From assembly GCF_946190375.1 (NCBI RefSeq), contig NZ_CAMIAF010000005.1, positions 1 to 64,000 of the forward strand: a DNA stretch of 64,000 nt. The letters are read 5' to 3'. Source of the stretch: Streptococcus mitis. Lineage in GTDB: Bacteria > Bacillota > Bacilli > Lactobacillales > Streptococcaceae. Made by a program: the position numbers and the translations under genes. Positions 30,160 to 41,903 of this stretch are shown piece by piece (position 1 is the stretch's first letter; every line of letters begins with the position of its first letter). The notes under the pieces were generated by a model. It was not told the origin of the DNA and made no database searches. It worked only from the letters and a program-made list of their open reading frames with translations.

Positions 30160-30852
30160 TTATTTTAACTTATTCAAATCTGGAACAATTCCTAAAAGTG
30201 CAACATGCATTACTTCTTCCACGTCTTCTGGTCGTTTGACACGATCGTCCAATAATTCAAGTAATAAGACCAAAATAACCATCACTGCTCCACCTGCTAG
30301 AAAAGCAAGTAAGGTATTTCGACGAATATTAGGTGAGGATGGTGTTAGAGCTGGTCTCGCTTCCTCTAGTGTTGTCACATCTGATACACGAGTAACTTTA
30401 ATAATTTTTTCAGCAGCCACCTCACGAAGAGCGTTTGCGATACGACTGGCTTCTTCTGGTTGATCATCCTTTACAACAATCGATACGATACGAGTATCTA
30501 AAGGCACTGTTACTTGAATCTTCTTGCTTAATCCTTTGCCTGATTGCTCTAATTTAAGATTTGAAATGACTTTCTCCAGTACATCTTGCGAAAGGATAAT
30601 TTCCTTATAGTCTTTTACCAGGTAAGTACCAGCCTGCAAATCCTGGTTGGTCAACCCTGCATTTTCTGATTGATTTCGATTGACCACATAAATCCGTGTC
30701 GTACTCGAATACTCAGGTGTCAGTACAAAACTACTTACACCAAAAGCAACTAAAGCCGCCACAATCGCCGTTAGGATAATAGCGATTTTCTTCTTCCAAA
30801 GGATTTTAAATAATTGAACAACGTCAATTGCGATTTCTTTATTTTCTTTCAT
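30160..30852 (-). CDS. wzd: Capsule chain-length regulator Wzd (CpsC)
   Basis: This 230-residue membrane protein has two transmembrane helices (about 18-40 and 175-195) flanking an extracellular Wzz-type domain, with a Pro-rich segment before the second helix. It is the transmembrane activator of Wze, together forming the polysaccharide co-polymerase. It lies in the invariant wzg-wzh-wzd-wze order. Confidence 0.96.
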   Translation of the reverse strand: MKENKEIAIDVVQLFKILWKKKIAIILTAIVAALVAFGVSSFVLTPEYSSTTRIYVVNRNQSENAGLTNQDLQAGTYLVKDYKEIILSQDVLEKVISNLKLEQSGKGLSKKIQVTVPLDTRIVSIVVKDDQPEEASRIANALREVAAEKIIKVTRVSDVTTLEEARPALTPSSPNIRRNTLLAFLAGGAVMVILVLLLELLDDRVKRPEDVEEVMHVALLGIVPDLNKLK

Positions 30853-30860
30853 GTCAACTC

Positions 30861-31592
30861 CTAAATAATTTGATCCGCTAAGATGAAACGAGGATTTTCA
30901 ATAAATAATTCTCTCGCTCTTCTTTCACCGTATTGTTTTGAGATAAGTTCATAGGCTTCTTTCATATAAGGCGGTCTTTGGTCTAAATTGTGCATATCAC
31001 TAGCAACAAAATGAACCAAATCACGCTCTAGAAAATAGCGAGCTCTTTTCTTCATAAATTTGTAGTTATCCCCAAACAACTTTGGTTTTAAAACACTTGA
31101 ACTGTTGATTTGTGTATAACAGCCCATATCAATCAACTCTTTTACTCGTTTTTCGTTATTTTCTAATTCATGATAACGTTCAATGTGAGCAACTACAGGC
31201 GTTATCCCAAGCATGAGAACATTGCTCAAAGCAGTATGGATTTCCCTGTAAGGGGTAGCCATGCTAAACTCAATGAGTGCGTATCGCGTTCCATTGAGAC
31301 TTGGGATCACCTGTTTTTCTAACTTCTCAAGCACATCATGGGTATAATAAATCTCTGCTCCATAGAGAATGGTCAAGTCTGGAGCCACTTCCTTGGCTAT
31401 CTCCTTAACTTCTTGGAAATTTGTTGCTATTGTCTCCTCAGGTGTCTCAAACATTCCTTTTCGTCTATGTGATGTCGATACAATAGTCCTTACCCCTTGC
31501 CTATAGGCTTCTGTCAGAAGCGCCTTGCTTTCTTGCTTCGTTTTAGGACCATCATCCACACCAAATACAATATGCGAATGAATATCAATCAT
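30861..31592 (-). CDS. wzh: Capsule phosphotyrosine phosphatase Wzh (CpsB)
   Basis: This 243-residue manganese-dependent PHP-family phosphatase dephosphorylates Wze. Metal-ligand motifs are [14 protein letters not shown] at the N-terminus, the His in VVAHIERY, and ASDMHN near the C-terminus. It starts 6 bases after wzg, as in all Wzy-dependent pneumococcal capsule loci. Confidence 0.96.
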   Translation of the reverse strand: MIDIHSHIVFGVDDGPKTKQESKALLTEAYRQGVRTIVSTSHRRKGMFETPEETIATNFQEVKEIAKEVAPDLTILYGAEIYYTHDVLEKLEKQVIPSLNGTRYALIEFSMATPYREIHTALSNVLMLGITPVVAHIERYHELENNEKRVKELIDMGCYTQINSSSVLKPKLFGDNYKFMKKRARYFLERDLVHFVASDMHNLDQRPPYMKEAYELISKQYGERRARELFIENPRFILADQII

Positions 31593-31598
31593 TTTGTT

Positions 31599-33047
31599 TT
31601 ATTTTCCTTCCAACACATCATTAATTGCATCCTTGACTGACTCTAAACTGCTGTCACTTATCTCCATCATGTAAAGATTACTCTCAGGCATGGCGTAAGA
31701 CGGTAAATCCATACGCCCTGTTCCTTTAAGATCTTGCGAATTGATCTTATAAGTTCCACCACTCTCTAGCTGGGCATTAACTAAATTCATCATAGTTTCA
31801 AGCGGCATATTGGTTTGCAAGGAATCCTGTAGCCCCTTAATAATACTGTCATAATTTTTCAAAGCTTCTGTAGAGGTTAATTTTTGCAGAATAGCCACAA
31901 TGACCTTTTGCTGATTGCGACCACGGTCTCGGTCCCCATCTGCCAGAGAATAGCGTTCACGCACAAAGCCAAGAGCGTCTTTCGAATCCAAATGTAATGT
32001 GCCTACAGAGTAATGTTTTCCGTTATTTGTATGTGCATCAAATTCTTGGTCATTATAGACATCAACTCCACCGAGAAGATCAATCAACTTCAAGAAAGAG
32101 GTGAAATTCAAACGAGCATAATAGTTCAGGTCAATACCGTAGAGATTTTCCAGTGTATGAATGGAAGCATCTACTCCATAAATCCCCGCATGGGTCAACT
32201 TATCTTTTTGGTTGTTGCCTCCATCTGCAATTGGAACATAGGAATCACGAGGTGTCGTTGTCAAGAGAATCTTTTTCGTTTCACGATTAACTGTCATAAT
32301 AATATTGACATCCGAACGAGAAACTGAACTGATTGGACCGTAAGTATCAATTCCGCTGATATAAACGTTGAAACTGTCACCTTTGACATCTTTTGGAGTT
32401 TCAACCGTCTTGGTTAATTCTTTGGTATAGATTTTCTTAATTTTTGAAGCATAGTCAGGATATTCCGATTCGATAATGTTTTCAAAGACACTGTTTAGAA
32501 TGATTGCCTTTGTATCACCGGCTAGCAAGCTCTTATAGGCTGCAAGATAGGAGCTACTTTCTTCAACTGTCAATTCTTTATTTTGACTCGTCTTAATATC
32601 AGCGATTAGCTTTTGAATATTCTCATTATCCGTACCTGTTGGCCCCATAACACTAGATAATTGGGTAACATTATTGATATCGCTATCCTTTAAAACGACG
32701 ACGCTGAGAGAATACTCTGAATAATTTGAAGTTGCATTAATATGACCTGTAAATCCTACAAATTGCTGCAGAGTAAATAACGAAACTGAACTCACTAAAA
32801 CAGCTAGTGTCAAAAAGAAAATCGTGAACTTTTCTGCTTTTTTATAGATTATTAATAATCCGGCAATCACAGCAACCATCAAGGCAAAAACTGCGACCAC
32901 TATATTAACGTGCCTGAAAGCAAGTATATTGTACTTAAAGATTAAAAACAATAAAAAACCAGCCAACAATAAATAAATAGTCAACAAAACTATATTAACA
33001 CTTCGCTTCACTTTCTGTGAACGTGATTTTTTAAAACGTCTACTCAT
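31599..33047 (-). CDS. wzg: LytR-CpsA-Psr wall ligase Wzg (CpsA)
   Basis: This 482-residue membrane protein attaches capsule to peptidoglycan. Three hydrophobic helices near the N-terminus (about 15-95) precede an accessory domain and the LCP domain. LCP features visible are [24 protein letters not shown] and the Arg-rich [13 protein letters not shown]. It is the first gene of the capsule operon. The ATG at 33047 is chosen because AGGTG lies 7 bases upstream and MSRRFKKSR is the conserved start; an in-frame start at 33056 is less likely. Confidence 0.95.
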   Translation of the reverse strand: MSRRFKKSRSQKVKRSVNIVLLTIYLLLAGFLLFLIFKYNILAFRHVNIVVAVFALMVAVIAGLLIIYKKAEKFTIFFLTLAVLVSSVSLFTLQQFVGFTGHINATSNYSEYSLSVVVLKDSDINNVTQLSSVMGPTGTDNENIQKLIADIKTSQNKELTVEESSSYLAAYKSLLAGDTKAIILNSVFENIIESEYPDYASKIKKIYTKELTKTVETPKDVKGDSFNVYISGIDTYGPISSVSRSDVNIIMTVNRETKKILLTTTPRDSYVPIADGGNNQKDKLTHAGIYGVDASIHTLENLYGIDLNYYARLNFTSFLKLIDLLGGVDVYNDQEFDAHTNNGKHYSVGTLHLDSKDALGFVRERYSLADGDRDRGRNQQKVIVAILQKLTSTEALKNYDSIIKGLQDSLQTNMPLETMMNLVNAQLESGGTYKINSQDLKGTGRMDLPSYAMPESNLYMMEISDSSLESVKDAINDVLEGK

Positions 33048-33075
33048 GATTAACACCTATACATTTAATGTTACT

Positions 33076-33104
33076 ATTATATCACCTTTTTACGATAAGT
33101 TCTA
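33076..33104 (-). promoter_or_regulatory. Capsule operon promoter
   Basis: On the minus strand an extended -10 (TGATATAAT, core 33081-33076) lies about 30 bases upstream of wzg. A weak -35-like TAGAAC stands 17 bases further up. The position and the sequence GTGATATAATAG match the cps promoter of pneumococci as I remember it. Confidence 0.7.
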
Positions 33105-33162
33105 CATCTAGCCAGTTTATAAACATCCTTCGATATAGGTTATTTGGACATCATAAGCACTT

Positions 33163-33297
33163 ATACTCTTTGAAAATCTCTTCAAAGTATACCAACACCA
33201 CCGTATAATGGTTATATGTTACTGGAGACAATCTCAAAACAAGTCTTTGAAATTCTGTGTATCTCTTCCTAGTTGATCTTTGATTTTCATTGAGCAT
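33163..33297 (+). repeat. Degenerate BOX-like element upstream of the capsule promoter
   Basis: The left end resembles boxA (ATACTCTTTGAAAATCTCTTC) and the right end resembles boxC (TTGATTTTCATTGAGCATT), with a diverged centre. The 33105-33425 stretch otherwise holds only the aliB-like gene terminator; no gene was seen. Confidence 0.6.
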
Positions 33298-33368
33298 TAA
33301 ACCATCAAAATCAATACAGCATTTCATTTACACTTCAACATAACTAGACAACTACTAGCCCATACAGC

Positions 33369-33418
33369 AAAAAACAGTCCTATTAGGACGACTTTATAAA
33401 AATCATCCAATAGAACTG
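33369..33418 (-). terminator. Terminator of the AliB-like gene
   Basis: On the minus strand an imperfect long stem (CAGTTCTATTGGATGA with TCGTCCTAATAGGACTG) is followed by TTTTTT. It separates the AliB-like gene from the capsule promoter. Confidence 0.75.
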
Positions 33419-33425
33419 CTCATCA

Positions 33426-35384
33426 TTATTTAACATGATTTTCTGCTTCTTTTTGAGCTTTTTCGATTGCTTTTTTGCTTTCTTGCTCCCATTTGGTCTT
33501 CGCTTCTTCATACTGTTTGGTTGTCACAGTGTCTTTTTGCAGTTTCATGTACTTGTAGTTATTGCCGTCACCCTTGATACCGACCAGTGAATAGCCTCTT
33601 GTAAATGGCGTTACTTTGGTTACAGATGCTGTACCACCACTTGACATGGCTGACATAATCAGAGAATTGTCAATCATCCAAGCCTGTGCTTCAGCATATT
33701 TTTCATAGCGTTTGGCTACATCTTTATTTTCGCTATCTGCATCTTTGAGCATCTTGGTGTAAGTATCTAGCCCCAAGCTAGCAATCTTAGCTTTATCTTC
33801 TTGAGCATCTAGACCAAAGATTTTGAGATAGAATCCATCCTCTGCATTGAAAGGATTAAGATAAGTTGACGGATCTTGGTAGTCACCTACCCAACCATCA
33901 AAGTTCAAATCATAGTCTCGATCAGCTGGTGTCGGTGCCAAGAAAGCTACGTTATTAAAATCATCTGTTGAAAGTTGTTGAACATCAATGACAATGTTAT
34001 CAGCACCTAAAACTGACTCCAGGGTCTGCTTAACAGAGTTCATACCTGTCACAGCATTCTTACTTGTTTGATCAACAGCCACATCCAAGTGAATAGGGAA
34101 AGTCACACCTTGACTTGCCAATTCTTTTTTAGCTTCCGCAAATTTTGCTTGGGCCTTTTCTTTGTTGAAATAGGCATCCTGAGCATCTGCCAAGTTAATA
34201 CCTGACCATTCTGTGCCATAGTTGACCAATTTAGAAGCGACTACTTCTCCAAAGGTCTTGTCTCCAACTTGGACAAATGTAGGAGGTACTAGGGTGTTAC
34301 GAAGGGTCTTGCTAGCTGCTTCTTCCCCATTTGACTGAGCAGAATAGGCTGTGCGGTCCAAGGCAAAGTTCACTGCTTGGCGGAAGTTCTTGTTCAATAC
34401 AGCTGTCTCAGTTGAATTCTTCTGCTCATCTGTCGTTTTAGACGTATGGTTGTAAGCCTTACGGTTGACGTTGAAATTGAAGTACCAAGAAGTCTTGTCC
34501 TGCAAGCTATAGACGATATTATCCTTATATTTTTCCTTAGTCTTAGCAAAGTTAGAACTATTTGGATAAACCCCAGCGATAGAATAGGCTCCACTTTCAA
34601 AGTTACGGATGGTCAATTCTTGGTCTGAACCATCAAAGTAAGCCAATTTCACATGTTCAATCGATACTTTGTCATGATCATAGTAATGCGGATTCTTCAC
34701 ATACTCAATCGATGATTTTGATGTGAAATCTTTTAACAAATAAGGTCCGCTGTAGAGAATACTATCTGGAGATAGGGTACCAAAATCTTTCCCTTTTGAA
34801 TTTAAAAACTCTTCGTTTACTGGGAAAAGAATACTGTTGGTTGTTTTTGAGTTCCAGTAAGGCTCTGGACGTGCCAAAGTATACTCAACAGTCTGGTCGT
34901 CAATAGCCTTCACTCCAACCTTAGAAAAGTCAGAATCCGCTCCTGTAATATAATCATTCAAGCCCTTGATCGAGTTTTGAATCAAGTCAATGGCCTGTGA
35001 TTTATTGTCCACTGCGTACTTAATCCCTGTCACAAAATCTTGTGCTTTGACTGGGGCGTACTCTTCACCGTCAGCCGTGAACCATTTGGCATCTTTTCTC
35101 AGTTTATAGGTATAAGTCAGACCGTCGCTTGAAACAGACCAGTCTTCTGCTAAAGACGGAACTAGGTTTCCATGGTTATCATTTTCAAGCAAGCCATCAA
35201 CTAGGTTAGTAATAATGGCTGTATTATCAGCGTAGTAGTCTAATAAATAGTTAAATGTAGTTGGATTTCCACTAAAGGTTGATGAGTAAGTTTTTGTATC
35301 TGAACCAGATTGTCCGCAAGCAGTTAAAAGCAGGGCAGCTGCAAAAGTCAGGCCTGCACTAAGGACACGCTTTTTTGTAGTCAT
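33426..35384 (-). CDS. AliA/AliB-like oligopeptide-binding lipoprotein
   Basis: This complete 652-residue family 5 solute-binding lipoprotein has the signal peptide ending ALLLTAC (lipid Cys23). It resembles AliA along its whole length (AEDWSVSSDGLTYTYK, KAQDFVTGIKYA, FDGWVGDYQDPSTYL). It probably captures peptides for the Ami permease, which is not in this window. Insertion of an ali-like gene between dexB and wzg has been described for some pneumococcal serotypes (25F/38) and unencapsulated strains (AliC/AliD). Its exact class cannot be settled here. It is intact while aliA at the other end of the locus is broken. ATG has an AGGAGA site. Confidence 0.92.
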   Translation of the reverse strand: MTTKKRVLSAGLTFAAALLLTACGQSGSDTKTYSSTFSGNPTTFNYLLDYYADNTAIITNLVDGLLENDNHGNLVPSLAEDWSVSSDGLTYTYKLRKDAKWFTADGEEYAPVKAQDFVTGIKYAVDNKSQAIDLIQNSIKGLNDYITGADSDFSKVGVKAIDDQTVEYTLARPEPYWNSKTTNSILFPVNEEFLNSKGKDFGTLSPDSILYSGPYLLKDFTSKSSIEYVKNPHYYDHDKVSIEHVKLAYFDGSDQELTIRNFESGAYSIAGVYPNSSNFAKTKEKYKDNIVYSLQDKTSWYFNFNVNRKAYNHTSKTTDEQKNSTETAVLNKNFRQAVNFALDRTAYSAQSNGEEAASKTLRNTLVPPTFVQVGDKTFGEVVASKLVNYGTEWSGINLADAQDAYFNKEKAQAKFAEAKKELASQGVTFPIHLDVAVDQTSKNAVTGMNSVKQTLESVLGADNIVIDVQQLSTDDFNNVAFLAPTPADRDYDLNFDGWVGDYQDPSTYLNPFNAEDGFYLKIFGLDAQEDKAKIASLGLDTYTKMLKDADSENKDVAKRYEKYAEAQAWMIDNSLIMSAMSSGGTASVTKVTPFTRGYSLVGIKGDGNNYKYMKLQKDTVTTKQYEEAKTKWEQESKKAIEKAQKEAENHVK

Positions 35385-35423
35385 CTTCTTTCTCCTTTAT
35401 GTTAGTTTTTATAACATAAGTTT

Positions 35424-35452
35424 ATTTTACCAAAATAGTGGAAATTTGTAAA
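35424..35452 (-). promoter_or_regulatory. Sigma-A promoter of the AliB-like gene
   Basis: On the minus strand TTTACA (35452-35447) and TAAAAT (35429-35424) are spaced by 17 bases, about 40 bases upstream of the ATG. Confidence 0.7.
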
Positions 35453-35494
35453 GTTAATTGAATTTTGAGAATGAAAATTTATAAACCTTGGTTA

Positions 35495-35542
35495 TAAAAA
35501 AACAAAGGATTTCTGCCTTTCATACAGTCCTCCCTTGTTTTT
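35495..35542 (-). terminator. Terminator of dexB
   Basis: On the minus strand AAAAACAAGGGA and TCCTTTGTTTTTTT form a long imperfect stem ending in a T run, 40 bases after the dexB stop. Confidence 0.65.
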
Positions 35543-35579
35543 ATACGATTTCAATTTTAAATTTTTCTGTAAAAAATAT

Positions 35580-37196
<1,617 letters not shown>

Positions 37197-37221
37197 TCAT
37201 TATTTTAATAATCTGTAGTCT

Positions 37222-37259
37222 ATGATAGCGCTTTTTAGAGTTTTGTGCAAGCGTTTGCC
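37222..37259 (-). promoter_or_regulatory. dexB promoter with overlapping catabolite-responsive element
   Basis: On the minus strand TTGCAC (37250-37245) and TATCAT (37227-37222) are 17 bases apart. The sequence GGCAAACGCTTGCA (37259-37246) fits the CcpA cre consensus with one end mismatch and covers the -35. Binding there would block the promoter. Confidence 0.7.
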
Positions 37260-37339
37260 TAATCTTTTTGATTCCTTTTTTAACTCCATAGTTTCCTAAC
37301 TTCCAATTTTTTATTATAATAGAGGTCAGAGGTAAAAAA

Positions 37340-38824
37340 ATGAAAAAACAAGCTTTTAGTTCTGAACAATATTTGAATCTACAGCGCGACCACATTTTGG
37401 AGCGCATTAACCAATTTGACGGCAAGCTCTACTTGGAGTTTGGTGGCAAAATGTTAGAAGATTTCCACGCTGCTCGTGTCCTTCCTGGTTATGAGCCTGA
37501 CAACAAAATCAAGCTCTTGCAGGAGTTGAAAGAGCAGGTTGAGGTCGTGATTGCTATTAATGCAAGTAATATCGAGCATTCCAAAGCACGTGGTGACTTG
37601 GGCATTTCTTATGACCAAGAAGTTCTTCGTTTGATTGATAAATTCAATGAATTGGGAATTTTTGTCGGCTCCGTTGTCATCACACAGTACGCTGGCCAAC
37701 CAGCTGCAGATGCCTTCCGCAACCAACTTGAGAAAAACGGAATTGATTCTTATCTTCATTATCCAATCAAAGGATATCCAACAGATATGGATCACATCAT
37801 TTCTCCAGAAGGTATGGGGAAAAACGACTACATCAAAACCAGTCGCAACTTGATTGTCGTAACCGCTCCTGGACCTGGTTCTGGAAAATTGGCAACCTGT
37901 ATGTCCAATATGTACCACGACCAAATCAATGGTATCAAGTCTGGTTACGCTAAGTTTGAAACCTTCCCAGTTTGGAATCTTCCCCTTCATCATCCAGTCA
38001 ATTTGGCCTACGAGGCTGCCACAGCTGACCTTGATGATGTCAACATGATTGACCCCTTCCATCTCCAAACCTATGGAGAAACCACTGTCAACTACAACCG
38101 TGATATCGAGATTTTCCCAGTGCTCAAGCGCATGTTAGAACGTATCCTTGGTAAATCTCCATACGCTTCTCCGACAGATATGGGTGTCAACATGGTTGGT
38201 TTCGCTATTACAGATAATGAAGCTGCTGTCGAAGCTTCTAAACAAGAAATCATCCGCCGTTACTACCAAACTGTTCTTGATTTTAAAGCCGAAAAAGTTG
38301 GTGAAGCTGCTGTCAAGAAAATCGAGTTGCTTATGAACGACCTCGGCATCACACCTGCAGACCGTAAGGTTGCTGTCGTTGCACGCCAAAAAGCAGAAGA
38401 AACTGGCGGACCAGCCCTAGCCCTTGAATTGCCAAATGGGGAAATCGTCACAGGTAAGAACTCAGAACTCTTTGGCCCTACAGCCGCTGCCTTGATTAAC
38501 GCCATCAAAAAATCAGCTGACATTGCTAAAGAAGTAAAATTAATCGAACCCGAAGTTGTTAAGCCAATCCAAGGTCTTAAAATCGATCATCTCGGTAGCC
38601 GCAATCCACGCCTTCATTCAAATGAAATTCTGATTGCACTTGCTATCACAGCTACAGAAAATCCTGATGCTGCCCGTGCTATGGAAGAACTTGGTAACCT
38701 CAAAGGAAGCGAAGCTCACTCAACTATCATCTTGACAGATGAAGACAAGAATGTCCTTCGAAAATTGGGTATCAATGTAACCTTTGACCCTTACTACCAA
38801 TACGACCGCTTGTATCGCAAGTAA
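37340..38824 (+). CDS. DUF1846 family protein
   Basis: This 494-residue protein of the DUF1846 family is well conserved in streptococci next to luxS. It contains an N-terminal P-loop-like region ([21 protein letters not shown]) and [18 protein letters not shown], and [14 protein letters not shown] in the middle. The biochemical role is not known to me. An ATG with AGAGG site and a TATAAT at 37315-37320 support expression divergent from dexB. A terminator follows the stop. Confidence 0.9.
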   Translation: MKKQAFSSEQYLNLQRDHILERINQFDGKLYLEFGGKMLEDFHAARVLPGYEPDNKIKLLQELKEQVEVVIAINASNIEHSKARGDLGISYDQEVLRLIDKFNELGIFVGSVVITQYAGQPAADAFRNQLEKNGIDSYLHYPIKGYPTDMDHIISPEGMGKNDYIKTSRNLIVVTAPGPGSGKLATCMSNMYHDQINGIKSGYAKFETFPVWNLPLHHPVNLAYEAATADLDDVNMIDPFHLQTYGETTVNYNRDIEIFPVLKRMLERILGKSPYASPTDMGVNMVGFAITDNEAAVEASKQEIIRRYYQTVLDFKAEKVGEAAVKKIELLMNDLGITPADRKVAVVARQKAEETGGPALALELPNGEIVTGKNSELFGPTAAALINAIKKSADIAKEVKLIEPEVVKPIQGLKIDHLGSRNPRLHSNEILIALAITATENPDAARAMEELGNLKGSEAHSTIILTDEDKNVLRKLGINVTFDPYYQYDRLYRK

Positions 38825-38831
38825 CGATTTC

Positions 38832-38860
38832 AACCTCTCCACTCTCGGAGAGGTTTTCTC
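38832..38860 (+). terminator. Terminator of the DUF1846 gene
   Basis: AACCTCTCC / GGAGAGGTT hairpin with a six-base loop followed by a pyrimidine tract, just after the stop at 38824. Confidence 0.75.
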
Positions 38861-38882
38861 TCTGTCTCAGGAGCCAGCTTTA

Positions 38883-38891
38883 TGTTATAAT
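38883..38891 (+). promoter_or_regulatory. luxS promoter (extended -10)
   Basis: TGTTATAAT (extended -10) lies about 28 bases upstream of the luxS ATG; no good -35 is visible. Confidence 0.55.
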
Positions 38892-38918
38892 GATAGGAGA
38901 AAACTGAAAGGATTTACC

Positions 38919-39401
38919 ATGTCAAAAGAAGTTATTGTTGAAAGTTTTGAACTTGATCACACTATTGTTAAAGCACCTTATGTTCGCTTGATCGGGGAAG
39001 AAACAGGGCCAAAGGGAGACATCATCTCCAATTATGATATTCGCTTGGTGCAACCAAACGAAGACTCTATCCCTACTGCTGGCCTTCATACTATTGAGCA
39101 CCTCTTAGCCAAACTCATCCGTACCCGCATTGACGGTATGATTGACTGTTCACCATTTGGGTGCCGTACAGGCTTCCACATGATTATGTGGGGACGTCAC
39201 ACCAGTGCTGAAATCGCAGCTGTTATCAAGGATTCGCTCAAGGAAATCGCTGAAACTACTACTTGGGAAGACGTCCCTGGAACAACCATCGAATCTTGCG
39301 GAAACTACAAGGACCACAGCCTCTTCTCTGCTAAAGAATGGGCTAAACTCATCCTTGAACAAGGGATTTCAGATGATGCATTTGAGCGTCATGTGATTTA
39401 A
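38919..39401 (+). CDS. luxS: S-ribosylhomocysteine lyase LuxS
   Basis: This 160-residue metalloenzyme cleaves S-ribosylhomocysteine to homocysteine and the AI-2 precursor DPD in the activated methyl cycle. The metal ligands are in HTIEH (His57, His61) and Cys127 (ESCGNY), and the catalytic Cys is in FGCRTGF (Cys82). The ATG at 38919 has a GAAAGGA site; longer in-frame extensions upstream run into the previous gene and are not real. Confidence 0.97.
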   Translation: MSKEVIVESFELDHTIVKAPYVRLIGEETGPKGDIISNYDIRLVQPNEDSIPTAGLHTIEHLLAKLIRTRIDGMIDCSPFGCRTGFHMIMWGRHTSAEIAAVIKDSLKEIAETTTWEDVPGTTIESCGNYKDHSLFSAKEWAKLILEQGISDDAFERHVI

Positions 39402-39402
39402 A

Positions 39403-39443
39403 CACAAAAAAGGAACCAGTTTTTCAGCTGGTTCCTTCTTTTT
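39403..39443. terminator. Bidirectional terminator between luxS and clpL
   Basis: AAGGAACCAG / CTGGTTCCTT stem flanked by A runs on one side and T runs on the other can end both convergent transcripts. Confidence 0.85.
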
Positions 39444-39460
39444 ATTCTCAAAATTCTGTC

Positions 39461-41566
39461 TTAGGCTTTTTCACGAATGACCAAAACACCATCTTCCATG
39501 TCAGCTTCTAGGTGTTTAGCATCAAGGTTATCCAAGTGGAAGTCTGTGACTTTGTCACGGATTTGTTGTTCAACCACACGACGGAGTGGACGAACACCCA
39601 TGACTTCATCGTAGCCTTCCTCAGTCATGTATTCTTTAGCAGCTTCGCTCACTGCCAAGTCAATGTCTTTCTTAGAAAGCGTCTTGTTAACTTCAACCAA
39701 CATAAGGTCTACAATCTTAGAAAGATCTTCTTTGCTCAAGTGTGAGAATTCGATGACAGCATTGAAACGGTTAAGGAATTCTGGACGGAAGTAAGGTTTC
39801 AAACGATCCATCAATTCTGGTTTATCCGCATCTTCTGTCAAGTTGGCTTCGTAACCAAAGCCTGCGTTTGAAGTTGCGATAATCACCGTATTCTTGAAGT
39901 TGACAGTGTTACCTTGACCATCTGTCAAACGACCATCGTCCAAAACTTGAAGGAGAAGGGTGATGACTTGAGGGTCAGCCTTTTCAATTTCGTCGAGAAG
40001 GACGATTGAGTATGGATTGCGACGGACGCGTTCTGTCAAGGTATTGTTGTTGTCATCGTAACCAACATAACCTGCAGTTGTACCAATCAATTTAGATACA
40101 GCTGTGCGGTCGCTGTATTCTGACATGTCCAAACGGATGATAGCATCTTTCGTTCCGAACATATCTAGAGCCAATTGTTTAGCCAACTCAGTCTTACCAA
40201 CACCAGTAGGACCTACAAAGAGGAAGCTACCGATTGGACGGTTACCTTCATCAAAACCAGCACGGTTACGACGGATAGCTTTTGCTACTGCTTCAACGGC
40301 CTTATCTTGACCAATAACTTTCGTCTGCAAACGATGACCCATATCTTTCAAACGTTCGATGTCCGTAGCCCCCATTTGTGATACTGGAATACCGGTCATT
40401 CGTTCTACAGACTCAGCCACATCGTTGACACTTGCAGTCACTTTCATATCTTCTGTATGGTTTTCGATTTTCTTTTCCAATTCTGCAATGCGTGTTTTAT
40501 AGTTTAGAGCTGCTTCAAAATCTTCTGCCTCAACTGCTTTTTCTTGCTTGTCTTTTTCTGCCTCAATTTCACGTTCAACAGCATGAACATCTGTTACTGG
40601 ATGCTGAGCCGCCAAGTGAGCTGCCGTTACATCTACAAGGTCGATAGCCTTATCTGGCAAGCTACGTTGAGGAATATACTGAACAGAATAATCCACCGCT
40701 GCTTTCAAAACTTCGTCTGGCAAGATGACATTGTGGTGTTGTTGATAGAGGTCACGAATTCCTTGAAGGATTTTATATGTATCCTCTGCTGAAGGAGCAT
40801 TGACCTTGACTTCGTTGAAACGACGAGCAAGAGCTGCATTCTTCAAGATGGTGTTACGGTATTCGTCTTGAGTCGTTGCCCCAATCACGGTCAATTCTCC
40901 ACGTGAAAGAGCTGGTTTCAAGATATCAGCAAGACCTTTAGACCCTTGACCATCACCTGTGCTACCAGCACCAAGAATTTGGTGAATTTCATCAAAGAAG
41001 AGGATAATATTCCCTGCTTCTTTCACTTCATTTACTAGATTTTGAACGTTTTCTTCAAAGCTACCGCGGTATTGAGTCCCAGCCTCAAGGCCTGAGATAT
41101 CAATGGAAATAATTTCCTTGTTCTTAATAGCAGCTGGAACATCACCATTCACAATAGCTTGTGCCAAACCTTCGACAACGGCTGTCTTACCAACGCCTGC
41201 ATCTCCGACCAAAACAGGATTGTTCTTGGTACGGCGTGAGAGGATTTCAGATGCTTCTTGAATTTCCTTGTTTCGTCCGATGACAGGATCTAACTTACCT
41301 TCACGTGCTTCTGCAGTCAAGTTACGTCCAAGTTTTGCAAGGACACCGTCTTGTTTCATACTTGAAGCCTGTTGTGGCATTTGTCCATCAACTTCTACAT
41401 TTCCTGGCAATTGACCTGTTGCACGATAGTGAGCAAATTCCTCAGATGTTACTTCACGTCCATTAATCAAGTAGCGACGGTTTTCAGAACTGTATCCTCG
41501 CATACCACCCATCAATTGGTTAAATAAATCATCCATGTTGTTAAAATTATTAAAGTTGTTGTTCAT
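39461..41566 (-). CDS. clpL: Clp family ATPase ClpL
   Basis: This 701-residue HSP100-type chaperone has two AAA+ modules. Walker A motifs are GDAGVGKT (about 122-129) and GPTGVGKT (about 450), Walker B motifs ILFFDEIH and IVLLDEIE, with a short coiled-coil middle region ([16 protein letters not shown]). It lacks the N-terminal double Clp repeat of ClpC and has an Asn-rich start ([12 protein letters not shown]). ClpL refolds or protects proteins under heat stress and has been linked to penicillin tolerance. Two CtsR operators lie upstream. Confidence 0.97.
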   Translation of the reverse strand: MNNNFNNFNNMDDLFNQLMGGMRGYSSENRRYLINGREVTSEEFAHYRATGQLPGNVEVDGQMPQQASSMKQDGVLAKLGRNLTAEAREGKLDPVIGRNKEIQEASEILSRRTKNNPVLVGDAGVGKTAVVEGLAQAIVNGDVPAAIKNKEIISIDISGLEAGTQYRGSFEENVQNLVNEVKEAGNIILFFDEIHQILGAGSTGDGQGSKGLADILKPALSRGELTVIGATTQDEYRNTILKNAALARRFNEVKVNAPSAEDTYKILQGIRDLYQQHHNVILPDEVLKAAVDYSVQYIPQRSLPDKAIDLVDVTAAHLAAQHPVTDVHAVEREIEAEKDKQEKAVEAEDFEAALNYKTRIAELEKKIENHTEDMKVTASVNDVAESVERMTGIPVSQMGATDIERLKDMGHRLQTKVIGQDKAVEAVAKAIRRNRAGFDEGNRPIGSFLFVGPTGVGKTELAKQLALDMFGTKDAIIRLDMSEYSDRTAVSKLIGTTAGYVGYDDNNNTLTERVRRNPYSIVLLDEIEKADPQVITLLLQVLDDGRLTDGQGNTVNFKNTVIIATSNAGFGYEANLTEDADKPELMDRLKPYFRPEFLNRFNAVIEFSHLSKEDLSKIVDLMLVEVNKTLSKKDIDLAVSEAAKEYMTEEGYDEVMGVRPLRRVVEQQIRDKVTDFHLDNLDAKHLEADMEDGVLVIREKA

Positions 41567-41607
41567 ATTCTTTACCTCATTTTGTTTACTTAGTTATGAT
41601 TACTGAT

Positions 41608-41624
41608 ATTGACTATCTTTGACC
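41608..41624 (-). promoter_or_regulatory. CtsR operator, proximal
   Basis: The minus strand reads GGTCAAAGATAGTCAAT, matching the CtsR heptad repeat RGTCAAA-N3-RGTCAAA with one mismatch. It lies in the long clpL leader, about 40 bases upstream of the ATG, well downstream of the predicted promoter. Confidence 0.75.
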
Positions 41625-41646
41625 TTTTTTTAAAAATTTAGACTAG

Positions 41647-41736
41647 CTAAATCGCTACTCTACGTACTATTTCTGGTTTTTCTTTTTCAAGCAGGAGTAG
41701 ACTATCTTTACTTCTGAAGATTTCTAGATTAAACAT
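41647..41736 (-). CDS. 29-residue leader ORF upstream of clpL
   Basis: A 30-codon frame (ATG at 41736, TAG at 41647) lies in the clpL leader between promoter and gene. It has an excellent ribosome site (GAGGTGG, about 6 bases before the ATG) and encodes a charged, Leu-rich peptide starting MFNLEIFRSKD and ending VRRVAI. Being too short for usual gene calls, it is easily missed. It could be a real small protein or a leader peptide coupling translation to clpL expression. No known family is recognised; the function is unknown. Confidence 0.5.
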   Translation of the reverse strand: MFNLEIFRSKDSLLLLEKEKPEIVRRVAI

Positions 41737-41805
41737 AGACCCCACCTCTTTCTTTTTTACTTTAAATAAGTGTTCTAGTAAGGCTTTCATTTACCTTACG
41801 TTCAT

Positions 41806-41834
41806 AATATACTACATTAGTCAGAAAAGGTCAA
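41806..41834 (-). promoter_or_regulatory. clpL heat-shock promoter
   Basis: On the minus strand TTGACC (41834-41829), a 17-base spacer and TATATT (41811-41806) form a sigma-A promoter about 240 bases upstream of clpL. A CtsR site directly abuts the -35. Confidence 0.8.
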
Positions 41835-41838
41835 GGAT

Positions 41839-41855
41839 TTTGACTTTAATTGACC
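41839..41855 (-). promoter_or_regulatory. CtsR operator, distal
   Basis: The minus strand reads GGTCAATTAAAGTCAAA, two heptads spaced by three bases, a near-consensus CtsR box next to the clpL -35. Confidence 0.85.
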
Positions 41856-41870
41856 AATATTTTTTAAAAA

Positions 41871-41897
41871 GCAAAAACACCCTGAAACATCAGGGTG
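41871..41897 (-). terminator. Terminator of the rsmH-ftsL-pbp2x-mraY operon
   Basis: On the minus strand CACCCTGA / TCAGGGTG with a four-base loop is followed by TTTTTGCTTTTT, directly after mraY. Confidence 0.85.
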
Positions 41898-41903
41898 CCA
41901 TTC

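Noticed and set aside
33057-35579. Insertion sequences at the dexB-wzg junction, common in pneumococcal capsule loci
   Set aside because: No transposase frame or clear terminal repeats are visible; the space is filled by the AliB-like gene and BOX-like DNA.
37454-38523. Long antisense ORFs opposite the DUF1846 gene
   Set aside because: They follow from the codon bias of the real gene on the plus strand; no ribosome sites or family motifs.
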